In this document: positions 21,673 to 36,283 of the stretch, piece by piece
Layout: every line of letters starts with the position of its first letter
How positions within the stretch are numbered: position 1 is the stretch's first letter
NCBI GenBank assembly: GCA_022605405.1
Contig: JABYQQ010000022.1
Location: 682,001-746,000 of the forward strand
DNA length: 64,000 bases
Direction: 5' to 3'
From: Earliella scabrosa
Taxonomy: Eukaryota; Basidiomycota; Agaricomycetes; Polyporales; Polyporaceae
The notes under the pieces: generated by a model
Seen by the model: only the letters and a program-made list of their open reading frames with translations
Told to the model about the DNA's origin: nothing
Databases searched by the model: none
Position numbers and translations under genes: made by a program

Positions 21673-23612
21673 CTAGGGGATGGACATTTGGGTGACCCGC
21701 GTGGTGACAGAGCGTAGAGCCAGGGTCCGCGTCGGATTGTGTCTATACGGCATGAAGGAGAGGGTGAATTGGATGGACGGCTGCGCCCCGGGTAACGCAC
21801 TGGGCGAGTCCTCGAGCGCGAAGCTGAATGTCCGCGTCAGATTCGGCCACTCCAGGATGTGATCGGCGAGACAGGAATGATCGTGTTGATCTGAAGCGGG
21901 TTCGGAGACGGGTTCGAGACGCAGGTTCTGGTCTGTGCTTGCGCCTGAACTGGTGTCAACCTGGAACTTCGAGTATCGTACTTGGGCCCAGTGGCCTGGT
22001 GTCTGAGCAGATGTCGTACATAGGCCAAGGGAGAAGACAAAGGTGTCGTTGGTGAATTCGCCTTGTAGTAGGAACCGGAAGGTGAAGATTGCTGGGCTAG
22101 TGCCAGACCACGGTATGGATGGGACGGTCCTCGAGACGAGAGCCAGCCCGTATATAGGCCCCGTGTAGATCCCATCAGCATTCAACACGGTCATGATGCT
22201 GTACAAGCTGTCCTGAGGCAAGTGGAACGGTGCACTGAAGTTGAGATTGAATGGGATCGTACGGTCGGAGGGATAGAGGGACCGGCGGGAGGCAACATCG
22301 TGCGCTAGATAAACATCCTTCCAAGTCGAACTCAGTGGATTGCGACGGAGGATACGTTGAATGAGTGTGGGAGCTGTCGGAGGAGGAGCGTAGACAATCC
22401 GTGCAGTTCTATCAGAATCTCCGAGCCTAGAGGATGGGATGAAGTACACAGGATGGGCGTGCTCTGCGTCAGGAGAGAGGGGCCATAGAAGTAGGAAGAG
22501 ACGTCTTCCGTTCTTCGACCAGGCCAGATCGGCAAACGTAAAGCCGTTGCATTGCACGATCGGTAGCTTGGCTAAGACTCCAAGAGGGGTGATACTGAAG
22601 GTCATAATCCCCTCAAAGTTCGGGCGACGGCCTTCCTATTGTGATACATGAGCAACAGCAAGCAGTAATGGCTCCTTAATCTTACCTGCCCAGGGACTAT
22701 GGTGCCTTCGGGTCGATGAGTTTCGCCCGGGTCGAACCGAATATCGTGACATTCGAGGAACGCGGACGGCGCAGGTGCGAAGAAAAAGAACTCGCTGCCA
22801 GTGAATATTGACCCAGGGGTCACTTCTGAAAGTTCGCAGCAGGATCCCCAGGCGAAGAGAGTCGTGTCCGAGGACTGCCTCATGATCTCTTCTTGGAGGC
22901 GACGAAAGGCTTTCCGGCCCTCTCCGTACAAAGTGGGCATGTTGATGTCGAAGATTCCCAACAGACAGTACGCTTCATCTTCCACGCGAGTAGTTGTCCG
23001 CCTGGATGCCCACGACATGCGTTGGGCTATGCTGATGTCCTTTAGCTCGTCCTCGAGTCTGGGTACTGTCGCCGGAACGCCAGTGACTTCCTCCAGAAGA
23101 GCTGCATAGTCGGCTTTGGAGCCAAGAATCTCCCAGGACTGCGTGACACAGAGCACGATGCGCGGAGCAATCAGCTCCTGCAGCGTCCAGCCCCTCGTAT
23201 GCCATCTGCTGTCCCTAAACGCCGCTTCTGTCTCCTCCGCCGCGTTATCGGTGCCAGTGGGGACGTCCTGCAGATACGCGTAGCATATCCCTGCAACGGA
23301 GTAGTAGAGAAACATCGAATTGATGGCCTCGGAGAGCTCAGCGCTGCTTGACTTGTCGATGCAGCAGGTGTCGATCCATACCCATGCGTAGCCGTGGTAC
23401 TCTGCGAGCTGGCAGCATCCTCTGATCTTCTCGGACGCGAGGTCGCGTGAGTTCTCGCCAGACACTGCGCACCTAGAGCGGAGGCCCTCGATATCTTGGA
23501 ACGATTGCTCGTCGCTCCCCCATACATGCGACAGGATAGCGTATCCGCCTGGTACCCTTTCTGGTGAGACGAAGAACACGAGCTCGGCGCGGGTGGTGCT
23601 CAGAAGCCACAT
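21673..23612 (-). CDS. HET-domain (heterokaryon incompatibility type) protein
   Basis: Two exons, 23612-22686 and 22635-21673, are joined in phase 0 across a 50-nt intron and give 629 residues. The N-terminal half carries the HET signature: AILSHVWG (about residue 24), YAWVWIDTCCIDKSSSAELS (about 75), FRDSRWHTRGWTLQELIAPR (about 145) and RVEDEAYCLLGIFDINMPTL (about 210). The C-terminal ~320 residues have no recognised domain and look beta-rich. HET proteins mediate non-self recognition and programmed cell death in fungi when paired with partner alleles; basidiomycete genomes carry many copies. The start MWLLSTT is typical for the group. A short signal-like peptide frame lies just upstream (ATG near 23752) but cannot be spliced in frame with the simple acceptor available. 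Toxicity or partner cannot be read from sequence. Confidence 0.85.
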
Positions 23613-24632
23613 GACTGGATTGGTCCAAATGAGAAGCGAGCAGTTGGTGAAACGTACTATCGTACCTCTCTCAAGCTTGCATATGCCACTGTGATTGCAA
23701 GAGTGGCCAAGAGCGAAGATGTGAGTACGGCAAGACGCCGACTCAGTTCCATGGTGTACCGCCTACGTGCCAAACACAAACAAACAAACATCAGGGTTGG
23801 AAATCGCGGTTTAGCCATCCCTAGGCTGAGGCTCAGTAGACCACGGTAGTATCGTGCTCATGCATACGGTATGATTATGCGGTGAAGAGCAAGGAAGGTC
23901 TCTGGCAAGCTGTATGTCTTCTGATGATTCTGCTCGACATTGAAGTTCAGGTTGGAGGCCGGCGGTCGCGTACTACTAGTGCCATGAGCGAGCAGAGGTA
24001 GTAGCGACTGACAGAATACTTGGCAGGCCACAGCTATTGGAAGTGTCTACCAGTCTGAGCTGGATCTGGGGAGGGAAGGGGTTCAGATACTGGTCGACGC
24101 GGTTGCCAAACTCCGGTAGAATGATCATGCAGATTGTATCTCGAACGACTTGTGGTTGACCTGGCAAATACGTGGAGCAAACAATCAAATCGGCAGCGTG
24201 GCTCAGCGCTCGGAGTAGAAGAGGGTCATGGATCACTGGGTGCTTCGGGTGGCGACGGTCATGGGTAAAAAGCGGTGAACTACTCACTATTTATGACTAC
24301 AGATCGATCGCCGGCCAGACATCATGACGCGGCGCTACGGCTTGTGACTCTTTGTCTCTTCCTGCTGTCTGCCGCGCGTTGCAGTACTAAGAAAAAACTA
24401 CGTGACGGCGTCGATTACGAGCGTTTAAGCCCCCGATGCCGCAGACCTCCTACTGAAAGGCCTCGCATATGGTCCTTCTCCACATCCTCTCGGGCCGCGC
24501 GGCAGTCTGCCAGTCAGCAACAAACAAGTAATGTGGGAGAAACGAACCATCGGGAAGGCCGACCGGGGTCAGACTTAGGGGCTGCAAGTGAGCCTGAGCG
24601 TTTTCAGAGAACCCCGCAGCAGTTCCAAATCC
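23613..24632. other. Intergenic region between HET gene and AKR2
   Basis: About 1 kb without a supported gene. A minus-strand open frame at 23976-24287 lacks an ATG and has no recognised similarity. A short CAAA repeat lies near 23775. Confidence 0.35.
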
Positions 24633-24638
24633 TATAAG
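24633..24638 (+). promoter_or_regulatory. TATA box of aldo-keto reductase 2
   Basis: CCTATAAG lies about 100 bp upstream of the ATG at 24736. Confidence 0.6.
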
Positions 24639-24735
24639 TAGGAGGCGGACTCGAAGAGAGTCTCAGTAGCGAAACAGCATCTCTCAACTCTCAGCTCTCT
24701 CTTACCTGTCTACCAAGCAACCGCTCGCATGTACC

Positions 24736-26404
<1,669 letters not shown>

Positions 26405-26840
26405 GGAAATCTTACAAATGGTCACGTACCGGCTCTAGATTGAGGTCGTCACGAATGTTCCTTTCCTGTATGACCACGTTTCCTAAGGATTGTGTTGTCG
26501 AGAGACCGCCGCCGTGCGATGTCGAGATCCGAAGCAGTGCCCTCAAGCGCACACAGCCGGGTAATTGTAGGCATACTTACTAGTAGGAGTCGAAGATGTT
26601 GGTGTCTCGAGTTTGTCAGTATTGCCGGCAGCAAGTGTACCTAGTCGTTCGGCCTTGCCAACGCCTTGGCTCAAACTTGGAAGGAGCGAGATCGTCGAAA
26701 AAGGTAAGATCGAGTCGGAGCGGACAGTTTCCTTTTCGATCAACTGCTCGCGTGGCACTCGCGTGGGAGCAAGCGAGTGCCACAACCGCGACCGCGCCTT
26801 GGGTCGCGTCGCGCCCTCGACGCTCCCCGCAACCACCACC
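26405..26840 (+). other. Intergenic region upstream of the SNF2 gene
   Basis: It contains the AKR2 3' end and the presumed promoter and leader of the helicase gene. Nothing else is supported. Confidence 0.35.
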
Positions 26841-29800
26841 ATGTCTGACCCACCACCTCCACCGTCAACACAACGCAAATCCCGTGTTTTGGCTGCGCTA
26901 GACAACCCTTCATTTCTTTCCCCGAACCCAACAACGACGCCTCTTGCCCCGACTCTTCAAGTCCCTGTAACGCCCGTATCCTTGGGTTTCCAAACACCCA
27001 TAAAACAACGCTTTTCAACCCCTGCTCCTCTGAATCCCGCGACTATCCTCGGTCTTGTAGGAGTAGGCTCAACCCTGAAGAGAAAGGCGTCTGGGCCAGA
27101 GAATGAATACGACTACGGCCAAGGAAGTGGCTCGTCTCCCATTCGGGCCACCCCTCGCGGCAGCTCGGGATTGAGGCCCGACTTCGCACTGAACTACGAT
27201 CAAGAGACCCCGGTGCTGTGCATCGACCGAGGCGGCGATGACCAGGCATTAAAGTACGTCGATTTCGGACGTCAAAGTACCCGTATTGAATTGAATTGAC
27301 TGCTGTCGCTTAGGTTGGCCGAATTCGTTTCGCAGGGCATCGACAATGCGGCTCACGGCTTGACCATTGACAAGGCCATGGAGAAGCTCGGGTTGGCAGA
27401 GTGAGTGTTGTTTCGTGCCGTGCCATGTGTTGGACCCAAGCTCGTGGCTCTTCGGGGAGGCTCCGGGAGGGAATGACGACACTCAGTCCGACTTCCCTCG
27501 GCTATCTGGTCGGGTTCCGGCCCTTGCCGTTCCTCGATAGAGTCTATCTCATCAAACGCATCGCACCCTTCCGGTGCAATCAGCGCACGCTCCCCGCGAA
27601 CGGTTCCCCAGCGCTCTCCGAGTTAGTGGTCTTGCAAGGGACCGTGGGCGGAGACGGCTTGGGCGTGAATGGGGACCCACATCTCCACCGTCTTTCCATA
27701 GCGACGAGTGCACATGGCTAGCTCGACATGCCATAGCATGTGCTGCAGTGTATGCGTTGCGTAATGCGCACAGGGATGACATCCCATTACGCTCCATCGC
27801 TTCACGGGACTCCGATGCATCCGACCCCTTTTACTGTCTCTCGTCTCGACTTGTGCTCACCTGCCTTTCAGTGCGAAGGATTACATTCCAGGCATGGAAG
27901 TCCGCTTGCTGCCCCATCAACTCATTGGCGTCAGCTGGATGATCACGCAAGAGCGCGACACCCCACACAAGGGTGGCATTCTCGCCGACGACATGGGTCT
28001 TGGCAAGACTGTTCAGATGATCGCTACTATGGTCATCAACCAGCCAACGGAAGAAGACAAACATCGTTCGACGCTAATTGTCGTTCCCGCAGCGCTGCTG
28101 CTGCAATGGAAGGACGAACTTGATACGAAGACGAACGGCATGTGGGAGGTTCATATCCACCATGGCAAGGAGAAACTCAAGAGTATGGACTCGCTCGCGG
28201 AGAAAGACGTACGTTAATCTTTCACATACTGTTTTGCCGCGTTCTGACGATCCTTGTCGTTCGACAGGTTATCATCACCACATATCACACCCTTAACCTT
28301 GACTTCAACATCCCCAATGATGTCGAGAGCGACGACGAACTCGAATGGCTCAAAGACAATGGGTGATTACTTCAGGCGTCTATGTCACTCAAGCCCTAGC
28401 TGATGTTGTCCACAGCGGTCTATTGTCACAAATGCGATGGTATCGGGTCATCCTGGACGAAGCGCAGTTCGTCCGGAACCGTGGCACGCGTTGCAGCAAG
28501 GCAGTCGCGATGCTTCGGTCCAAGTATCGCTGGTGTCTCACTGGCACGCCTATCACCAACACGCTGTACGTCGCGCTTTTCGCGCTCTCGCTGTCCGTTG
28601 GTAGCTGACGTGTCTATACTGGGTCAAGTGCGGACCTGTACGGGTTCTTGCGGTTTGGCCGGTTTCGACCGTTCAAGTAAGTGCCTTATATTGGGCGCGA
28701 GAGTCGGCCGATTCGGGAGCTTACTCTGTCTCTGTTGCAGCGACTGGGAGACGTTCAACGCTATGATCGCAAAGGAGCAAATGCGCGATGCGCAGCTTGC
28801 CGGTAGGTCGTTCTCAAGCATCGTGACGTGAAGATAGAGTGACCTCTTTTCTCTTCTCAGGTATGCGCGCGCGAGAGCTACTCAAACCGATCTTGCTTCG
28901 GCGGACCAAGGACGCTAAATTGGTACATCCTCTCTCTGCTCGTCGCCGCTGCTTCGAACCATTGCTTACCAGCATTTGCCTTGGTGATAGGAGAACGGCC
29001 AGCCCATCTTGGATCTCCCACCGAAGCATGTGGAGCTCGTCCATGTCGAGTTCTCCCAGGACGAACGCGATGTGCGTTGTGTCTGCATGTGCATTCCTGG
29101 TATTCTGTGTGCTGACGAACGTCGATTGTAGCTCTACAACCAGTTTGAGAGACGCGCACAAATCCAGATCAACAGGTTCATCCGCAACAACACCTTGTTG
29201 AAGAAGTATGTCGCTCACACCTGATACATACTGTGTTTCATTGCTGACGGTCTCGTGTACCATAGCCACCAGCATATCCTCCTGCTCATTCTGCGTCTGC
29301 GGCAAGTCTGCACGCACCCGTATCTCGTCCTGGTACGTCCTCCCATCTACTTCGCCCTTCCGACCACAACCTCAACTGTGCACGCATCGCAGAGCGAGAC
29401 GGATGGATTCGCCGACCCCACCATGATGTTGACCGCTACTGCGGACGATAAGGAGGCCGTGCGCGCGATGAAGGCTATGGGCGCCAAGTGGGTCGCAAGG
29501 GTTCGTGAACTATGCGATGATCATATCTAGCCGCACCGTACTCACTGTCTTCGCAGATCAAGCAGAAGTACCTTGACCGCGCGAAGGCTATTGAACTTGA
29601 CCTCGACGACGATACCGGTGATGATCAGTCCGTCTGCCCCAAGTGCGGCGATCGTGCGTATCGTTCTCCTCCAGAGTCTTTCGATTCCTGACTGCATCCA
29701 TCTTGGCAGTTCTTCTTGAGGATAACGGCCGCATCCTCGCTTGTGGACACGAGATGTGTTGCGGTACGTGAGATTGAATGCCGTGGCTTCCCATCCGCTC

Positions 29801-31403
29801 ATGACTTGAACAGACTGTATTGAGCTGCTCATGCACGAGCAGATTCAGCACAACGGCATCTTGTACGTGAAATAATCGCGCTTTCGCCTGCGAACATTGC
29901 TGATATCATCCTCCTTCAGTGGTACCGGCGATGAGCAGACGAACCTCCGACTGGAGAAGGAATTCGAGGCTGCGGCGGCCAAGGGTTATCGTCCATGTAT
30001 GCTCCCGTCCAGTCCTCGTTATCTCTTAGTATGCTTATGTGTACTCCTGCGTAGGTCCCACGTGCAAGAAGATGCAGGACCTCCGCCCGAACAACGTGTT
30101 CAAGGCCTCCGCATTCATGCCTTCGGACGAGGAAGTCCGTGCAGCGTGCCGTGCCGCGACGAGCCGCGCGCGCAGCCCCCCGAAAAAGAAGGCGAAGATC
30201 GAGGTCATCGACCTCGACTCGTCAGACAGCGACTCGGACTCTGACATGCCTGACTTTGCTGCGCTCATGCGTAGCTCGCCGAAGGACAAGACAGACACGA
30301 ATGCAAAGTCCAAGAAGCCCGTGAAGGGCAAGGGCAAGACGAGGAAGATGGAGAGCGACGAGGGCGACTCCGAGTCCGAGTCCGGGTCTGAAAGCTCTGA
30401 GTCCGACGCCCCTAGGAAGCGAAGCCGGGCCAAGCCTAAGGCTACTGCCAGAGGCAAGGCGAAGGCGACCCCGAAGGACGACCGCGACTCGTCGGAGGCG
30501 CCCCCTCAGGCGGACCCACGCCAGTTCGAGATGTGGAAGCAGGGCGGGAGCAATGTCGAGTCGAGCGCGAAGATGCTGCAGATGATCGCGTACCTGAAGG
30601 AGTGGGAGTCCACGGGTGACAAGACGATCGTGTTCTCGCAGTGTGGGTGGCCGTTTGATCTCTGTTGTGCCTGTGTGGGTTCTGACGCGTGTACGATGTC
30701 CAGGGACGTCAATGCTGGACTTGTGCGAGCAGGTGTTTGCGCGACACGGGATCCGGAGCCTTCGCTATGACGGTTCGATGAACCGTGAGGCTCGGGAGTA
30801 CTGTTTGATGGAGTTCCGGCGGCCTACTGGACCCAAGGTCGTCCTTGTGAGGTACGTGGTTTGGACTAGGTTGATATTGCATTTCCTAACTCCGATGTCC
30901 AGCATCAAGTGCGGTGGTGTTGGCTTGAACCTCGTGTCTGCCAACCGCGTCATCAAGTGAGCTCCTCTCTCGTATGGTGTTGTTGTGTGACTAATGGTTG
31001 CCTAGCTTGGACTTGTCATGGAACTTTGCGACCGAGTCACAGGCGTATGACCGCGTCCACCGTCTGGGTCAAGAGAAGGAGGTGTTTGTCAAGCGCCTCG
31101 TCATCCGTGATACAATCGAAGAGCGGTACGTCTCCACGCTCCCTGACCTGAATCGTTGCTTATGACATGGTAATACAGGATGCTGACGCTGCAAGACACG
31201 AAAATAAGTCTTTCGGATGCCGCCCTCGGTGAAGGCACCCTTGGCAGGAAGCTCGACAGACTGAGCGTGAAGCAGATCAAGGCTGTAAGCAAAATGTTCC
31301 GCATTCTCGTTGGATGCTCTTGCTGACCATCGTGATCCAGCTCTTCGGTATGAACCGAACCAAGGACAAGAACCAGAGTCAACTTCCAGACGGCAGTCAG
31401 TAA
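26841..31403 (+). CDS. SNF2-family ATPase with RING finger (Rad5/Rad16/Uls1 class)
   Basis: More than 20 exons encode roughly 1,100 residues. After a disordered Pro/Ser N-terminus come helicase motif I ([15 protein letters not shown]), the DEAQ box ([13 protein letters not shown]), [11 protein letters not shown], and [15 protein letters not shown] finger is inserted between the helicase lobes ([27 protein letters not shown]). An acidic Ser/Asp and Lys-rich linker follows ([17 protein letters not shown]). The C lobe reads [24 protein letters not shown] and YDRVHRLGQ. This order (SNF2_N, RING, Helicase_C) defines the Rad5/Rad16/HLTF/Uls1 group of DNA translocase E3 ligases in repair or SUMO-linked turnover. 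Which subfamily applies is not resolved; no HIRAN domain is seen, which argues against Rad5. Most introns are 50-60 nt, but the one at 27401-27871 is 471 nt. Confidence 0.88.
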
Positions 31404-31765
31404 GCGCCCCAGGCATATGTCTGTCCATCGTGTGCCTCGACTCGGTCATGGCCTCGCACGTCGTATATTATCCTTCTTTATTTGCCTTTGCTCTGACCGA
31501 TATCGAGCCCTGCTCTGCTGCATCCCTCCTACAGTAAATGCACAGTATTGTCCTTGATCTTCAACGGATACCTTAAGACACTACTACATACGACCTTCTA
31601 GAGTATACAACACCTTGTCACACTTCGATCGCACCTACGTTACGTGTACTCCTGGACCAGTCCATCGTATTCCCTGTGTTTTTACGCCGTTCTCTACGTG
31701 TGATATAGACATGCTTTCTGTGCGCTTCTGAGAGAGTATAACACCACGCGCGAAGTCCCGACTGC
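31404..31765. other. Convergent 3' region of SNF2 gene and MDR-A
   Basis: AT-richer than its surroundings and without a supported gene; it probably contains both polyadenylation regions. Confidence 0.35.
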
Positions 31766-33118
31766 TCATGCCTCGGTATCCTGAGGGCGTACGACCAACT
31801 TCACCCCGCTCACTTGGCCATTCTTGAGTCTCTCCAAACCTTTTGCGACGTCCTTGAAGCCACCAGGCAGAATCTCGAAGGGAGTGGGCTATCCGAGTCA
31901 CAAGGTTGTCAGGACGACTGCAGCGGCAGAGTGTTGTGGCAGACACCCTCACCTTGAGAATGCCCTTCTCGAGAAGCTCTGGAAGTTTCTGCAGGAGCCC
32001 CGGAATCGCGCCTTGGTTCCTGCGATAGGACATGATGCCTTCCGCAAAGATCGTTTGGGCAGCTTTCTCAGCCTTGAGCTTCTCTAGGGCGTCGGCTTGG
32101 TACGGGATCACGAAGACCACCTGCCCGCCATGTCGCAGAGCGCCAGTAGCGATCGTGGGGGTATCTCCGGAGGAGACTGCGTCGTAGACGAGGTCGATCG
32201 GTCCACCTGCGATCGCGGTGATCTCTTCGACGATCTTGTCCGTGGGGAGCGTCCGGTCGATGACGTGCGTCGCGCCGTACTCTTTGACGAGCGCGGTGTT
32301 GTGAGCAGACGCTGTGGCGATGATGGGGTTGAAGCCGGAGAGTTTGGCAAACTGTAAGGCTGGATGATGGTGCATGAGTATCATATCAGGCTCGCGGGTG
32401 CCTTCTGGCAATTTGCTCGCGCTGGGACGATATGCTCACCGAATAGTCCGACTTGGCTGGCCCCACCGATGACAAGGAACGATTTGCCTGCATAGTTCCC
32501 TTCTCCGCCTTCCCAAGGAGGGGAGAGCCTGAGCGATGCAGCTTCGGGCTTGGCGCTGTACAGCGAGATGGCGACGGTAGCTAGACATATAGGCAAGGTT
32601 GATCCGGCCTCAAACGATATGTTGCTGGGGATCTAATGGTATACGGTTGGTAGCGTGAGTGATCTCGTATAGCTGTGGGGGACTGAATGCTCACCTTCGC
32701 GACCAGGAAAGCGGGGATCGCCAGATACTGCCTGAGTGTGCCACCTAGTATCCCCGCACCCTCTTCTGGTACCCAGCCTTGGAACGCCCTGCATATTAGC
32801 GGAGTTTGTGTGAGACGACGAGACGGATGACTTGGCCGAAATGCAGGGCTGGGCTCACACTCTATCGCCTTTGACGAAGCCTATGACATCGGCGGCAGAG
32901 TCTTCAACGACACCGGCACCATCGATACCGAGGGTCAGGGGGTAGTTGTCTTTGAACATTCCGTAGACTTGGACCCACACGTCGGCTGGATTGAGGGCGG
33001 CTGCCTCAACTTTGACGACCACCTGTCCAGGGGAGGGCGTGGGTATGTCTGTGAGTTTGATCGAGTACTCCCCGAACGGAGCGGAAAGTAGGAGGGTCTT
33101 GTTTGATCGGTCGACCAT
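31766..33118 (-). CDS. MDR oxidoreductase A (zinc-independent, enoyl/quinone reductase-like)
   Basis: About five exons encode roughly 350 residues. The N-terminal GroES-like fold shows LLSAPFGEYSIKLTDIPTPS, AAALNPADVWVQ, LTLGIDGAGVVED and GFVKGDRV. The cofactor domain shows GKSFLVIGGASQVGLFG (a G-G-A-S-x-V-G nucleotide loop), GATHVIDRTLP and GPIDLVYDAVS; the end reads GGFKDVAKGLERLKNGQVSG. Cysteine zinc ligands of classic alcohol dehydrogenases are absent, so the protein belongs with CipB/ToxD-like reductases that use NADPH on enones or quinones. It is the first of three MDR genes in a row on this strand (31.8-37.7 kb), and related copies lie at 53.2 and 56.6 kb. The substrate is unknown. Confidence 0.85.
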
Positions 33119-33801
33119 GCTGCAAGTTTCGAACTACTAGACTTGCTGACAGTGGTGTCAATGTCCGTGAGAATGGGAAATTCGCGAAGTTGCACTGCCG
33201 TACTCACTAGATGGGTAGCAGTGTCCTCGAAGGTCAGTGATTGAGGTACGACTGGGAGACGACGTGCGAGATTAAATACTGCTCCCTATTCCGGCGGTCG
33301 GCATATTTATCAGACAACGGCGCATGTCCCTAAGGAATAGGTATCTGCAGAGGGTACTACTCATGAATTGCACCTCGTTGTCTCCTCGGAAGACTGCGTT
33401 GTATCTGGTGCAGACCTTGGCGCTTTGGAACGATGAGTGCAAAAAAGATCACATAAAACATGGGAGAGGGAGACGCACTTTGTTGGCTGCGGATGACAGT
33501 AGTACGACCTAGTAAGTAGTGAGTAGTACTCAGTGAGTGTATATCGAGTCCCAACATCTCCTGGTGGGTAGCTTAGTCAAACGTCGTCTAACTTGACAGC
33601 TTCCGATCTCGGATTCTCAGAGGTAACAATATAGCTGATTCATGATGCACGGGTTTTGCTGAGTAATGCGTTGACCAGGATGCTCGCTGGCGGTGGCAAA
33701 GTCAGTATCATGAGATAAGCGCTCGTAACTGACAGACTTCAGCCTCAGACTTGACAACGTGCTGCGGCATCACAGTCTCCCACTACGAGCGCCATAAGAT
33801 G
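33119..33801 (-). other. Promoter region of MDR-A and 3' end of MDR-B
   Basis: No gene is seen. The start side is AT-rich near 33270-33310 and may hold the core promoter of MDR-A. Confidence 0.35.
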
Positions 33802-35139
33802 TCACTCTTGCGTGTCATCCGGACACACAACCAACTTCACCCCGCTAACCTCGTTGTTCTTCAATCTTTCGAGCCCGCGTTTCACCGCATGAAGTCCTCC
33901 TGGTAAGACTTCGAACGGCGTAGGCTAACGACCATGCGGTGAGCACGGAAGCCTTGCCCAGCTTCCGGGAAGGCTTACCTTAATTACGCCCTCGCGAAGA
34001 AGGTCGGAAAGCTTGTCCAAGAGGCCCGCGATCGAGCCACGGTTCCTCTCATACAGCAGCGAGCCTTGAGCTGCGGCGGACTGTAAGCCCTTGGGGGCCC
34101 CGAAGAGCTTGAGGAACCCCTCCCTGAAGTGCGCTACGTACGCGATCTGTCCCCCGCGCCGTAGCACAGCAACTGAGATTATCAACGTTTCCTCCTCGCT
34201 GACAGCGTCGTACACGAGATCAACGGGACCCCCTGTGATGGCCATGATTTCCCCGATGAGCTTCTCTGCGGGAAGCTTGCGGTCTAGTACGTGAGTGGCC
34301 CCGTATAACTTCACGAGCTCGAAGTTGTGCGCGGAGGCGGTCGTGATAATCGGGCTGAAACCCGAGAGACGCAGGAACTGTAGGGCTGGGATCGTGGCCA
34401 GGATATTCAGCCTCGCGCGTAAGATTCATAGGAAGTGAAGTGTACCGTATAATCCCACTTGGCTGGCCCCACCGGGTACGAAGGCAGTCTTACCGACGTA
34501 CTTGCCCAGCCCCTCTGACTCCCAGGGAGGAGAGAGTCGAAGTGATACGGCCTCCGGCTTGTGAGAATATAGCGGAATTGCGACGGTGGGTAGCGCAGCG
34601 AGTATGGTCGCCCCTTGTTCGAAAGTGATGTTGTCTGGAATCTAGGGCGGTATACAAAGAGCTGATGAGGTCTACAGGGACGACAGAGTGCCAAAGATAT
34701 CACGAACCTTGGCGGCGAGGTACGCCGGTATGATGTGGTAGCGACGGAACGTACCTTCGAAGTAGGTCTCAGCCACGCGACCTTGGAAGACGCTGTCAGA
34801 CCGGGTCGTCAGCATTGTGCGCTATAGTGTTTCGAAGGAAGAACACTGAGCGTAAACGTACACGCGATCGCCCTTACTGAAACCAGCAACATCGCTCGCG
34901 ACCCCTTCAATGATCCCTGCTCCCTCGACCCCGAGAGTGAGCGGGTACTGCTCTTGCATCATCCCCGTCAACTGTCCGAAGAACTGCAGTTTCCAGTCGG
35001 ATGGATTCAATCCGGCGGCATAGATCCTGACGAGAAGCTCGCCAGGTGCGGGGGTGGGAATAGTGATCGCGGTGGTGACCACGTAGTCACCGAAAGGAGC
35101 GGACACTTTCAGAATCTTCTGCACGGCAGGTTCGGACAT
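33802..35139 (-). CDS. MDR oxidoreductase B (zinc-independent, enoyl/quinone reductase-like)
   Basis: About five exons encode roughly 350 residues, starting MSEPAVQKILKVSAPFGDYV. Visible blocks are IPTPAPGELLVRIYAAGLN, YPLTLGVEGAGIIEG, GFSKGDRV, PGGASQVGLYG (nucleotide loop, with Pro in place of the first Gly), GATHVLDRKLPAEKL and GPVDLVYDAVSEEE; the end is GLERLKNNEVSGVKLVV. It is the middle gene of three minus-strand MDRs and is closest by eye to MDR-A. A minus-strand CATATAAG near 35280-35287 may be its TATA box, about 140 bp upstream of the ATG. It is a probable NADPH-dependent reductase; the substrate is unknown. Confidence 0.83.
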
Positions 35140-35831
35140 GGCTGGAGGATGGGACCGGGCGTCTGTGGTGAGGAAGTGGGGTGAGCGCTGTGAGCCGGGA
35201 TAGAGGGCAAGAGACGCACCAGAAGCGGGGGGAGTGCGATTGTGAACAGTGTGTGGTGGTCGAGGACAAGGTCGTCCGCCTTATATGGGGCGACCCCGGA
35301 GAGAGCGGAATGCAGGGTGCTGATGTCGTGATTGTTCAACCCGGGCGACATGGCAAGTATACGCCGTAATCTGAAGGATTCGGCTGGTCTCGTGAAGCTT
35401 GTCCCGATTTGAAGACGTGAACGTGTCAAGTAATCAGTGGTGTGGTACTCACCTAGAATGGGACTCCGAGAAGGTCGGAAGGCGGTAGAGAGATCGAGAA
35501 CACGGTTGCTTCCCCTGATTGCTCTTGGGAGCAATTACGCAATAATCAGATGTCGCTATTCTACCCATATGACCTCTTCGCGCAGCCAGCATTCAGGCGG
35601 ATGACGACGAGCGGGAACCTAGTAGCCAGCATCGGTAGTCGCAACGCCACAATGGTCGGATTCTCATGGGTAAGAAATGCAATAAGGGTACTTTACCGAG
35701 GAAATCGGAGCTGAGGTTCGGATTTCGTAGAAGTCGTCGTCTCCGGAGTCGTGTCACTTCAATTCGACGTGGCGGTTGGAAGGCAAGTCAACAAGCGCCC
35801 ATCGTTCCCGAAATGTGGAAGTTGCCATCTG
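35140..35831 (-). other. Promoter region of MDR-B
   Basis: No supported gene lies between the MDR-B start and the left target duplication of the MITE. Confidence 0.35.
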
Positions 35832-35839
35832 ATAACCAC

Positions 35840-36283
35840 TACGGTGGTGGGAGTAACTAAACTCTTACTCACCGGAGTTACTCACATTGTTACTCACTCG
35901 TGTTACTAACGTGTAAGTAACTTGACTAACGTGTAAGTAACTTGGGAGCGATTTTTGCATGTGAGTAACATGGCGCTTGAAATGGGCGCCAAGCTGCACG
36001 TCTCTGCTCAAACCGGTGGTATAACGTGATATTTTGGTGTGTATTGCCGATACCCCTGTGCAGACCACCGAGACTGCAAAGGGAATGATGGAATATCACA
36101 TAGCATGGGTGCGGCGACAAAACGAGTGCCCTTCGGGGTCTATCGGAGAGTTAGAACGAGTTAAGCGCCCATGTGAGTAACTATTGTGAGAAACGTTACT
36201 AACACGGTGATTAATCGCCCTTTCTGGTATACTCGTAAGTAACTTGGTGAGTAACTTTGACCCCACATACTCCCGCCACCGTA
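35840..36283. mobile_element. 444-bp MITE with 16-bp terminal inverted repeats and 8-bp target duplication
   Basis: The ends are inverted copies of TACGGTGG(T/C)GGGAGTA with one mismatch; TTACTCACC is also repeated in inverted orientation just inside. The element is flanked by the direct repeat ATAACCAC at 35832-35839 and 36284-36291. The interior is rich in variants of GTAAGTAACTT and GAGTAAC, including the adjacent direct repeat TAACGTGTAAGTAACTTG near 35908-35944. It has no coding capacity. Eight-base target duplications are made by hAT, P and KDZ-type transposases; the end sequence does not tell me which. It lies between MDR-B and MDR-C, downstream of the MDR-C stop. Confidence 0.8.

Noticed and set aside
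23665..23752. 29-residue hydrophobic peptide frame just upstream of the HET protein start
   Set aside because: The GTACGA donor and the nearest AG acceptor do not restore the HET frame. It may be an upstream ORF, but nothing supports an N-terminal membrane segment.
23976..24287. 103-residue minus-strand frame
   Set aside because: It has only a GTG start, no recognised similarity and no splice context.
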